64,000 nucleotides of DNA from an uncultured Gammaproteobacteria bacterium (lineage in GTDB: Bacteria; Pseudomonadota; Gammaproteobacteria; Pseudomonadales; Azotimanducaceae): contig CAJXBG010000001.1 of NCBI GenBank assembly GCA_913050215.1, positions 33,039 to 97,038 of the forward strand, written 5' to 3'. The position numbers and the translations under genes are program-made. This document shows, piece by piece, positions 26,189 to 32,636 of this stretch. The notes beneath the pieces are model-generated. The model worked only from the letters and a program-made list of their open reading frames with translations, made no database searches and had not been told where the DNA came from. The stretch's first letter is position 1. Every line of letters starts with the position of its first letter.

Positions 26189-27511
26189 CTACCCTTGTTC
26201 AGTCAGTTGTTTTTGGATCGCAGGCATACTTCTCCAAAGAATAAATGCGCCCGTAGGGCAGAGCAATAGCGTACAAAGCGCGATAGATTTTCCGATTGCA
26301 GCTTCATCCATAAATATGTAATCGGTAACCATGGCAATCACCGTTGGCCCCAGTCCAAGGCCAATCAAGTTAGCGGCAAGTAAAAAAAGTGCAGTTACCT
26401 GACCACGCATTCTATTGGGTGTCATCAACTGCAGTGCGCCGCCAGAAATGCCTCCCTGAAATGCAGAAAAATAAATAGCAAATGCCATCGCGACGATCGC
26501 TAACTTGTCGTTTTCGATAAAACCAAGGGCTATTGCGCAGGGCATAATAGCGAGCATGCTAAATAGTATCATCCTGATATAAGCGTCGTGTATGCCACGG
26601 GCCATTAGCTTATCTGAAAGTAAGCCAGCGGTGAGTAAACCGAAGGTGCCGGCCGAGATCATGACTAGTCCAAATACCCATCCTGCCTCCGGACGAGTGT
26701 ATTCGAAGGTGCGAATAAAGTAGGTGGGGCCCCATAGGTTCAGTGCATACACGACCATAATGAAGATAGAAATGCCGAGTATGTGACCAAGATATGCCTG
26801 CTTGCGTTGCAAGAGATAAGAAAGAACATTTGTCAGTGGAATCTCGGCGAGATCCTGTCCTACGCCCTTGCGAGCTGGTTCGCGAACCGTATAGTACATC
26901 AGCGCTGCTACGAAAAGTCCCGGTAAGCCAACGATAAAGAAAGTTAACTGCCAGCCCTCCATCTCGCCGATAATCGGCACAATGATGCGGTCCATACCTT
27001 CAACATATCCAACGACTGCACCTCCCAACATGTATGCAAATCCCGAGCCGAGTGTCACGCCGATCATATAGACAGAGAGTGCGCGTGCCAGAATGTTTTT
27101 TGGAAAGTAGTCGGCGATCATTGAATATGCAGCGGGTCCCAATGTGGCTTCACCGACCCCAACCCCCATGCGCGCAAAGAAAAGCGTCCAGTAACCCTTG
27201 GCAAGTCCACAAAGCGCGGTCATGAAGCTCCATGCTGTGATACCAATCACAATGAGGTTGCGACGGCTGCCACGGTCGGCGATACGCGCTAAGGGTAAGC
27301 CCATCAGTGCGTAAAACAGCGAAAAGGCAAACCCCGCGAGTAAGCTGTATTGCGTGTCGCTTATATCAAAGCTGTTCTTTATCGGTCCTACCAGCAGACC
27401 CATTATCATCCTATCTAGGAATGAGAACGCTTGGGCTACTAAAAGTACGCAAACGACATACCAGGCATAGATTGTTGAGCTGTTCACTGATTCTTCTTTT
27501 TGGTTCGACAT
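26189..27511 (-). CDS. MFS transporter (spinster-like)
   Basis: 440-residue, 12-span major facilitator. Seen: first-half signature FLDRMIMGLLVGPIKNSFDISDTQYSLLAGFAFSLFYALMGLPLARIADRGSRRN broken across TM1-3 (loop motif GxLaDrxGrR as LARIADRGSRRN), and RMGVGVGEATLGPAAYSMIADYFP in TM4-5. This pattern is typical of the Spns-like MFS group that moves organic acids, aromatic acids or lysophospholipids. 27 bp downstream of the hydrolase gene on the same strand, so they probably form one unit. Confidence 0.92.
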   Translation of the reverse strand: MSNQKEESVNSSTIYAWYVVCVLLVAQAFSFLDRMIMGLLVGPIKNSFDISDTQYSLLAGFAFSLFYALMGLPLARIADRGSRRNLIVIGITAWSFMTALCGLAKGYWTLFFARMGVGVGEATLGPAAYSMIADYFPKNILARALSVYMIGVTLGSGFAYMLGGAVVGYVEGMDRIIVPIIGEMEGWQLTFFIVGLPGLFVAALMYYTVREPARKGVGQDLAEIPLTNVLSYLLQRKQAYLGHILGISIFIMVVYALNLWGPTYFIRTFEYTRPEAGWVFGLVMISAGTFGLLTAGLLSDKLMARGIHDAYIRMILFSMLAIMPCAIALGFIENDKLAIVAMAFAIYFSAFQGGISGGALQLMTPNRMRGQVTALFLLAANLIGLGLGPTVIAMVTDYIFMDEAAIGKSIALCTLLLCPTGAFILWRSMPAIQKQLTEQG

Positions 27512-27538
27512 GTGTTGTTAGCTCTCTAGGTTTGCTTC

Positions 27539-28684
27539 TTAAACTGAATGCTTTTCCAACCAAGCGACAATGAGATCGGCAACATCATCCCGAGCAGTGT
27601 CGGGCGTCTCAAGATAGTGATCTCCTTTGATCAGATGCAGCTCCTTGTCGTCGGTACCGAGTGCATCGAATATGCCCTGTGCATCACTGGGAAATACACC
27701 GGTATCCGCAAGGCTTTGAATAACCAATGCTGGATTATCTATGCGATTAAGGTGAGGCGGGCCTTGGCAGTGCGACTCTTTCAGACTCCACATGGAAAGC
27801 CAGGTCCGTAAAGTATTGGTTAGACCTATACCTCTTGGCGAAAAGTTAGCTGATTTTGGGTCGCCCGCGTAACACCACTGCGGCTTGCGGTCTGAGGGGT
27901 CGATAGTCGGGTCCATTAACCTGAGGTCAGCCCAGGTTCTGTACATGTGGAATGCTCGATCGCTCATGCCTAGTGCTGATAATCGAGCGAGTTCTTCGTG
28001 ACACCAGGCGGTGATACGGTGATTTCGTTCGACCTGAGCGGCTCTGTATTTGACCACAAATTCGGGCGAGTAGGGTGGCCCGTTTACCTCGTTGTACATG
28101 TTGAGCGCGGGGTCGATACTGGTTGGGTCTGTTTCGTCCACAATTGATGGGTCAAACCAGTCGGTTAAAACCTCAGGACGCCCGCCGTGGGCACAGAGGG
28201 AGATGTATAGGTCTGCGGGCAACAATTCTTGCAGCGCATTGGGTATTTTTAGTCCCGGTGTCGGTGTGATTGTCACACCCTTTGCCTGGGACTGATAGGC
28301 AGCCATCAGAGAGCCGCCACCGGAATTTCCCAGAATAACAACATTGGCGATACCCGCGGTTTCCTTGAGCCAGCGGACGCCCTGACCAATATCTATCAGC
28401 GCGTGCTCTAACAGAAAGAATCCTTCATTACCTCTGAAACGGGTGTTCCAGCCGAGAAAGCCATATCCTCTGGCTGCCATGTAGTTCCCTAGATAGTGCT
28501 CACTAAAGTCCACATTGTAATGCGTTGCGATGAATGCAGTGACGGGCTTTTTGTTGAGAGGTTCATGGTAGAGTCCCTGGCATGGATGAAAGCCGGCGCC
28601 GTTTCGCGCACTCGTTGGGGATGTCATCGAGACAAAGGTTTTTTTTGATGTTGCGTTGGCAGCGTTGTTCGATGATGTTTTCAT
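27539..28684 (-). CDS. Alpha/beta hydrolase
   Basis: 381-residue alpha/beta-hydrolase-fold enzyme. Seen: nucleophile elbow ILGNSGGGSLMAAY, the oxyanion region around FIATHYNVDFSEHYLGNYMAARGYGFLGWNTRF, and the C-terminal catalytic His in HLIKGDHYLETP; an acid in ALVIQSLADTGVFPSD. Substrate (ester, lactone or C-C bond) unknown. The first ~35 codons lie inside copy 1 of a 240-bp tandem duplication that continues upstream. It is followed by an MFS carrier. Confidence 0.88.
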   Translation of the reverse strand: MKTSSNNAANATSKKTFVSMTSPTSARNGAGFHPCQGLYHEPLNKKPVTAFIATHYNVDFSEHYLGNYMAARGYGFLGWNTRFRGNEGFFLLEHALIDIGQGVRWLKETAGIANVVILGNSGGGSLMAAYQSQAKGVTITPTPGLKIPNALQELLPADLYISLCAHGGRPEVLTDWFDPSIVDETDPTSIDPALNMYNEVNGPPYSPEFVVKYRAAQVERNHRITAWCHEELARLSALGMSDRAFHMYRTWADLRLMDPTIDPSDRKPQWCYAGDPKSANFSPRGIGLTNTLRTWLSMWSLKESHCQGPPHLNRIDNPALVIQSLADTGVFPSDAQGIFDALGTDDKELHLIKGDHYLETPDTARDDVADLIVAWLEKHSV

Positions 28685-29061
28685 AGCCGTCCTCTCATTC
28701 TACACTCTTTGGTTATACAGATTTTGTTCCGGGAAAGTTGGTTTATTTTTTGCTCACAGCAGTCGATGGTATTTGGTGCAGGCATTAATATCAATTTATT
28801 TGACAAATAATGCCTCTCTGCCGACTTGGAAGCCGGTGTGGTTTAGTCCGCTTGTTGGGGATGTTTTTGAGACGAGGGTTGATATAGATCTCGCGTTGGC
28901 CACACATAAATTGAATTTTGTGATGGTTTCTGTCCTTTTATACAGGGATTGTTCGTACGGAATTTATGCTGGCAGTGTTGGTTTATTTTTTGCCCATTGC
29001 AGCCAATGCTATTTGGTGTCAGAATTAAATATCAATCAAATTGACAAAAAAGCACTTGGAT
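28586..29061. repeat. Diverged 240-bp tandem duplication
   Basis: Copy 1 spans about 28586-28820 and copy 2 about 28826-29061, at an offset of exactly 240 bp for most of its length. Matching blocks: GCGTTGGC (28653 and 28893), CGTTGGGGATGT / TGTTGGGGATGT, GGTTTATTTTTTGC (28740 and 28980), and ATTTGGTG (28771 and 29011). Copy 1 includes the 5' end of the hydrolase gene; copy 2 lies directly upstream of the flavoprotein gene at 29068, so the region between the two divergent genes consists largely of two copies of one promoter region. Confidence 0.8.
28796..28810. promoter_or_regulatory. Perfect inverted repeat, operator-like
   Basis: TTATTTG-A-CAAATAA, 7+1+7 bp palindrome in the space between hydrolase and flavoprotein genes. 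The corresponding site in copy 2 of the duplication (around 29034-29049) keeps TTGACAAA but has lost the symmetry. Candidate binding site of a dimeric regulator such as the nearby MarR protein; inference. Confidence 0.5.
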
Positions 29062-29067
29062 ACAGGT

Positions 29068-30225
29068 ATGGAAGAACAGGAACTGATTGAGAAAATCCGC
29101 TCATTAACCCCGATGGTGGAAGCGCACGCGTCCGAGGCAGAGCGTATTCGAAAGCCTGTTGACAAGGTCATGCAGGCTATCGAGGAGACTCAGGTCTATC
29201 GTTACTTTGTGCCAAAGAAATACGGTGGATACGAGTTTAGCCTAGATGGGTTTATGGACCTTGGCATGATTTTGGGTGCTGCGGATATCTCAATCGCATG
29301 GGTGGTGACCTTTTGTATGGAACACAATTGGTTGTTGGGGTTGTACAACGAGGAAGCGCAGGAAGATATTTTTGGCAGATTTCCATACATCATTGCCCCG
29401 GGCGCCTTGGCTCCAAAAGGCACTGCGAAACCTGTTGATGGCGGTTACATACTCAATGGGCATTGGGAATGGGGCACCGGGGTGATGCATTCGAACTGGA
29501 TTATGGTTGGGGCGCTCACCGAGCATGATGGTGCGCCCGAGTTATGTATGTATATTCTGCCTAGGGACCAAGTTGATGTCGTCGACACATGGCAAATGTC
29601 CGGTATGGTTGCCACTGGTAGCAACGATATCGTGATTAAAGATGTTTTCGTACCAACGCATTTGCGTCAGAATTTAGCTGACATGAGGGCCGGGGATAGC
29701 GCAGGAGCAAAGCTTCATAACACCTCCACTTACCGAATGCCGATGTTACCCGTACTCGGTTTGACAGCAGCTTCTCCTGCAGTTGGTTGCGCGAGTCGAA
29801 CCGTCGCTCTTTTTAAGGATCGATTGCAAGGAAGAACGATATACGGCACAGCTGATAAACAATCGGAAAGGGCGCTCGGACAATCCCGGTTAGCGCATTT
29901 GACGATTAGGGCAAAAACCAATGAGAATACACTCAAAAAAGTCGCCAGAGATGTTATGGCGTGGGGAGAAAGCGGCGAGATTTGCCCCGACATAGAGCGT
30001 GCAGCCCTCAGGGTTCGCATTGGGCATATTGTTAGGGAGTCGCGGAATATTGTGCGCGATGTGGTGGAAGCGAGTGGCGCCAGTGCTCATGGTCTGACTA
30101 GCCCGATGCAGCGATCAATGAGAGATCTTGAGACTCTGAGTGGACACACCGTTTTTGATCTCGATATCTCAACAGAATCCTATGGAAGATTGCTACTCGG
30201 GTTACCTTCGAATACGCCGCTTTGA
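29068..30225 (+). CDS. Acyl-CoA-dehydrogenase-fold flavoprotein (DszC/HsaA-like), copy 2
   Basis: 385-residue flavoprotein of the same group as the gene at 8218. Seen: VYRYFVPKKYGGYEF, DISIAWVVTFCMEHNWLL, GHWEWGTGVMHSNWIMVGAL, TWQMSGMVATGSNDI, and a C-terminal type 2 domain ending in QRSMRDLETLSGHTVFD. Likely a reduced-flavin-dependent oxygenase. The in-frame TTG at 29041 lies inside the duplication; ATG 29068 (GGATACAGG upstream) gives the more usual N-terminus. It is divergent from the hydrolase and converges on a MarR gene. Confidence 0.87.
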   Translation: MEEQELIEKIRSLTPMVEAHASEAERIRKPVDKVMQAIEETQVYRYFVPKKYGGYEFSLDGFMDLGMILGAADISIAWVVTFCMEHNWLLGLYNEEAQEDIFGRFPYIIAPGALAPKGTAKPVDGGYILNGHWEWGTGVMHSNWIMVGALTEHDGAPELCMYILPRDQVDVVDTWQMSGMVATGSNDIVIKDVFVPTHLRQNLADMRAGDSAGAKLHNTSTYRMPMLPVLGLTAASPAVGCASRTVALFKDRLQGRTIYGTADKQSERALGQSRLAHLTIRAKTNENTLKKVARDVMAWGESGEICPDIERAALRVRIGHIVRESRNIVRDVVEASGASAHGLTSPMQRSMRDLETLSGHTVFDLDISTESYGRLLLGLPSNTPL

Positions 30226-30274
30226 TGACTTCATGTTGGCGTAAACTCTGCAGACGTCGTCTATTAGATTTATG

Positions 30275-30742
30275 TTATCGAATTCTTGCAGTGCCAGGCG
30301 GTATTTCTTTCACAGGCTCGCCCCAATCAGCACTTAATGCCCTGTTTAATTCCTGCATTGTGTCTTTGCCGATCCTGTCCGCTAGTTTTTTGTCGAGCTG
30401 AACGAGTACCTTCAGCACCGTATCCCTGAGCTCTTGAGAATCATCGGAGAAAGCATACTGCTTAGACCTGCGGTCGTTGGGATCAGAGATAAGCTTTACG
30501 ATGTGGTTGTCGATGAGATGCTTAGCCATTGAATGAATATTCTGGCGGGTCGTACCCATTTCCCGAGCAATTTCAGATGGGCGGGTCACGCCATTTGAAA
30601 TATGAATGAGAATCATGGATTGGGTTCGATTGACTGAGGTCATACCCAAGTTTTTCAGAATGCTTTGCAGGCTAACATCATACCAGTCAATGGCTTTAGC
30701 TAAACCCGCGAAAGTTTCGAGTGTTGTTCTTTTAAGAGGCAT
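30275..30742 (-). CDS. MarR family transcriptional regulator
   Basis: 155-residue winged-helix repressor. Seen: helical dimerisation ends, TQSMILIHISNGVTRPSEIA, the recognition helix region MGTTRQNIHSMAKHLIDNHIV, and the wing LISDPNDRRSKQYAF with the conserved DxRSK. MarR proteins usually bind palindromes and are released by small phenolic or acidic ligands. Two TTTAAC/GTTAAA inverted repeats 93-134 bp upstream are candidate operators. In the centre of a group of oxygenase, hydrolase and uptake genes it is a candidate for their regulator. Confidence 0.93.
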   Translation of the reverse strand: MPLKRTTLETFAGLAKAIDWYDVSLQSILKNLGMTSVNRTQSMILIHISNGVTRPSEIAREMGTTRQNIHSMAKHLIDNHIVKLISDPNDRRSKQYAFSDDSQELRDTVLKVLVQLDKKLADRIGKDTMQELNRALSADWGEPVKEIPPGTARIR

Positions 30743-30834
30743 ATTGATAACTACTAAATTAACGCTGCGGCGAGTATATCAGTTTGGAAGCATAGATCCG
30801 GATTATTCTGAAATTGTTAGTTGTCGAGCATCGT

Positions 30835-30876
30835 TTTAACAAAGCTGGTTAAACGTCAAATTTAACGTCAGTTAAA
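30835..30876. promoter_or_regulatory. Two inverted repeats upstream of marR
   Basis: TTTAAC (30835-30840) with GTTAAA (30848-30853), and TTTAAC (30861-30866) with GTTAAA (30871-30876): two palindromes with 7- and 4-nt spacers, centres 25 bp apart, also visible as a direct repeat of TTWAACGTCA. Typical of a dimeric regulator with two sites; the adjacent MarR gene is the obvious candidate (inference). Confidence 0.6.
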
Positions 30877-30893
30877 ATGACAAAGATCTAATC

Positions 30894-31046
30894 TTAACAA
30901 TTCTTGGATGCTGTCAAAGCAGAACCCGAAGTCTCCAAAGCAGCAAGTTTATTGGCAACTTTATCAATGCCATCTGCCCATGGGTCAAGAGCGGGCCTTG
31001 GCCCAGCCTCTGTTAATTTCTGAGCGGGGGTAGCAAGATCTGGTTG
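30894..31046 (-). pseudogene. In-frame 50-codon continuation of the AhpD-like gene behind an amber stop
   Basis: Directly after the TAG at 31047-31049 the same frame runs on for 50 sense codons to a TAA at 30894-30896. The translation reads like a protein tail (DPWADGIDKVANKLAAL, then ETSGSALTASKNC). A single C-to-T change (CAG to TAG) would explain the stop. Either the gene was recently shortened, or there is readthrough, or a sequencing error. The rest of the 304-bp space toward marR holds the inverted repeats. Confidence 0.6.
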
Positions 31047-31703
31047 CTAACCCTTGTCTTGCCAAGCGGAGCCGGCCCAATCGGCAGGTTCTCCAGCGCC
31101 CGGCACTGGTACCTCTTTTATCCTCTCCGGTACGTCATCAAACTCCAGTCGCAATGCACGGCAACAAACAGCATGCATGTTGTACCCCATGACATGATAA
31201 GTGAGCTCTAGAATGTCTTCATCAGACAAATGTAAGTGAAGGGCATCGAACAATTCGTCCGAAGCGCGCCCTTTGTCGTAGATCAAAGCATCCGCCCAAG
31301 CAAGCACCGCTTTCTCTTTTGCATCGAAAACATCCGACACCTGCCAAAAAGGAATCGCCGCGATTTTTTCGTCAGACAAACCGTTCCGCCGGGCAGCCTT
31401 GCAATGTTGCGAATAGACAAATTGGCTAGCCGCCGTGTAACCGGCGCGCGTGATAGCGAGTTCTCTGATAGCGCCATCCATTTTGCTAACACTCTCACTG
31501 GCAAACATACCGAACATGCCGAAATGACTGGTCGCGTGATCGAAAATATAAGGGACCAATGCGAATACACTCCACCAGTTGCCGGGCGTGCCTGTCGCTG
31601 TGCCGGGTTCGGCGACCGGATCACGGTCACCGAAAAGAAGATTGTAATATTTTTTGACGTTATCCGGTGCGTTTTTTTTAGAAACCTGTTTTAGCCTTGG
31701 CAT
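31047..31703 (-). CDS. Carboxymuconolactone decarboxylase / AhpD-like protein
   Basis: 218-residue helical protein of the CMD/AhpD superfamily. Seen: WWSVFALVPYIFDHATSHFGM, MDGAIRELAITRAGYTAASQFVYSQHCKAARRNGLSDEKI across the core, where AhpD has ExxCxxC-H; here only one Cys (SQHCKAA) is present, so the peroxidase-type disulfide is missing and decarboxylase or other activity is likelier. AAGGAGAATTGC before the ATG at 31703 decides the start. The frame continues beyond the TAG for 50 codons. It is transcribed from a good -35/-10 promoter divergent to the VOC gene. Confidence 0.85.
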   Translation of the reverse strand: MPRLKQVSKKNAPDNVKKYYNLLFGDRDPVAEPGTATGTPGNWWSVFALVPYIFDHATSHFGMFGMFASESVSKMDGAIRELAITRAGYTAASQFVYSQHCKAARRNGLSDEKIAAIPFWQVSDVFDAKEKAVLAWADALIYDKGRASDELFDALHLHLSDEDILELTYHVMGYNMHAVCCRALRLEFDDVPERIKEVPVPGAGEPADWAGSAWQDKG

Positions 31704-31728
31704 GCAATTCTCCTTAAAATTAAGCTTA

Positions 31729-31757
31729 GAAATACAAGAAATATCGCGACGTGTCAA
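31729..31757 (-). promoter_or_regulatory. Sigma-70-like promoter of the AhpD-like gene
   Basis: On the minus strand TTGACA (31757-31752), 17-bp spacer, TATTTC (31734-31729), about 25 bp before the RBS/ATG. Its -35 box lies back to back with that of the VOC gene promoter. Confidence 0.5.
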
Positions 31758-31767
31758 AGTATTTACA

Positions 31768-31797
31768 TTGACATCACTATTTCTGTGGGCATATTAT
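31768..31797 (+). promoter_or_regulatory. Sigma-70-like promoter of the VOC gene
   Basis: TTGACA (31768-31773), 18-bp spacer, TATTAT (31792-31797): close to consensus at both boxes. Transcription would start near 31804, giving a ~120-nt leader before the VOC start at 31924. Together with the opposite -35 it forms TGTCAA-N10-TTGACA. Confidence 0.6.
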
Positions 31798-31923
31798 GTA
31801 CAATAAATTGACGAATATTTCTGGGCAGCTGTCTCATCAGGGTGGGATGTTTGCACGATATTGTCTGACTTGGAGGCTGCGAAGGCTTCAGACGAATGAG
31901 AATGTAGGGCAGGGGAATAGAGG

Positions 31924-32466
31924 ATGAACACGAATGAAAAGTTCAAATTCAGAGGCATTAACCACCTAGCGCTTGTTTGCAAGGACATGAAAAGAACCGT
32001 CGATTTTTACTCAGGCGTGTTGGGTATGCCCCTGACAAAAACGATTGAGCTGCCGAACAATCTCGGCCAGCACTTCTTTTTCGATTGTGGCGGCGGTGAT
32101 CAGATAGCTTTCTTCTGGTTTCCTGATGCACCGGAATCTCAACCGGGCGTCACCCATTCAGCGAATACAGTTGGAGAGGGACCATTGACCTCAGCGCACG
32201 CGTCAATGAACCATGTTGCGTTTGATGTAGCTCCGGACATGATCGACGAATACCAGAAACGCCTAGAGGTCGCGGGTGTGAAGTGTACGGCCGTCTACAA
32301 TCATGACGATTCCGACGCTCAGGCGAGCCTAGAGATTAACGAAACAACCTTCGTACGTTCTGTCTATTTTAAGGATCCCGATGGCATTCTGCTTGAACTT
32401 GCCGCCTGGACACGAGAGCTGACAGAGAAGGACGTCAATGTGGAACCGATGTCGGTTAATGCATAA
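31924..32466 (+). CDS. VOC family protein (glyoxalase/extradiol dioxygenase fold)
   Basis: 180-residue vicinal-oxygen-chelate protein with two beta-alpha-beta-beta-beta modules. Seen: GINHLALVCKDMKRTVDFYSGVLGMPL with first metal ligand His, MNHVAFDV (H97), and DPDGILLELA (E158), the metal ligands. Single-subunit length suggests a dimer. Reaction unknown (lyase, isomerase or dioxygenase); the context of flavin oxygenases and an AhpD-like protein suggests ring or oxo-acid catabolism. Own promoter at 31768. Confidence 0.9.
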   Translation: MNTNEKFKFRGINHLALVCKDMKRTVDFYSGVLGMPLTKTIELPNNLGQHFFFDCGGGDQIAFFWFPDAPESQPGVTHSANTVGEGPLTSAHASMNHVAFDVAPDMIDEYQKRLEVAGVKCTAVYNHDDSDAQASLEINETTFVRSVYFKDPDGILLELAAWTRELTEKDVNVEPMSVNA

Positions 32467-32549
32467 GGCGTAAAGTTGTAGCGCTACTTGGCGTGGAGCA
32501 GGTTCCATGCACCTGATGGTGATTTCCAGTGGGAAACATCAGGAAAAAA

Positions 32550-32590
32550 ACAAGAATTAAGAAACAAGAAACAAGAAATAAAAATTAAGA
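32550..32590. repeat. Purine-rich leader with ACAAGAA repeats
   Basis: ACAAGAA at 32550, 32564 and 32571 within an A/G-rich stretch (steps of 14 and 7), 50-90 nt before the TonB receptor start. It would be an unstructured, A-rich 5' leader; a translation enhancer or slippage repeat. Confidence 0.6.
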
Positions 32591-32636
32591 ATAACAACCT
32601 ACGACAAGCATTGAGCTATATATCAGGGGATTTTAT

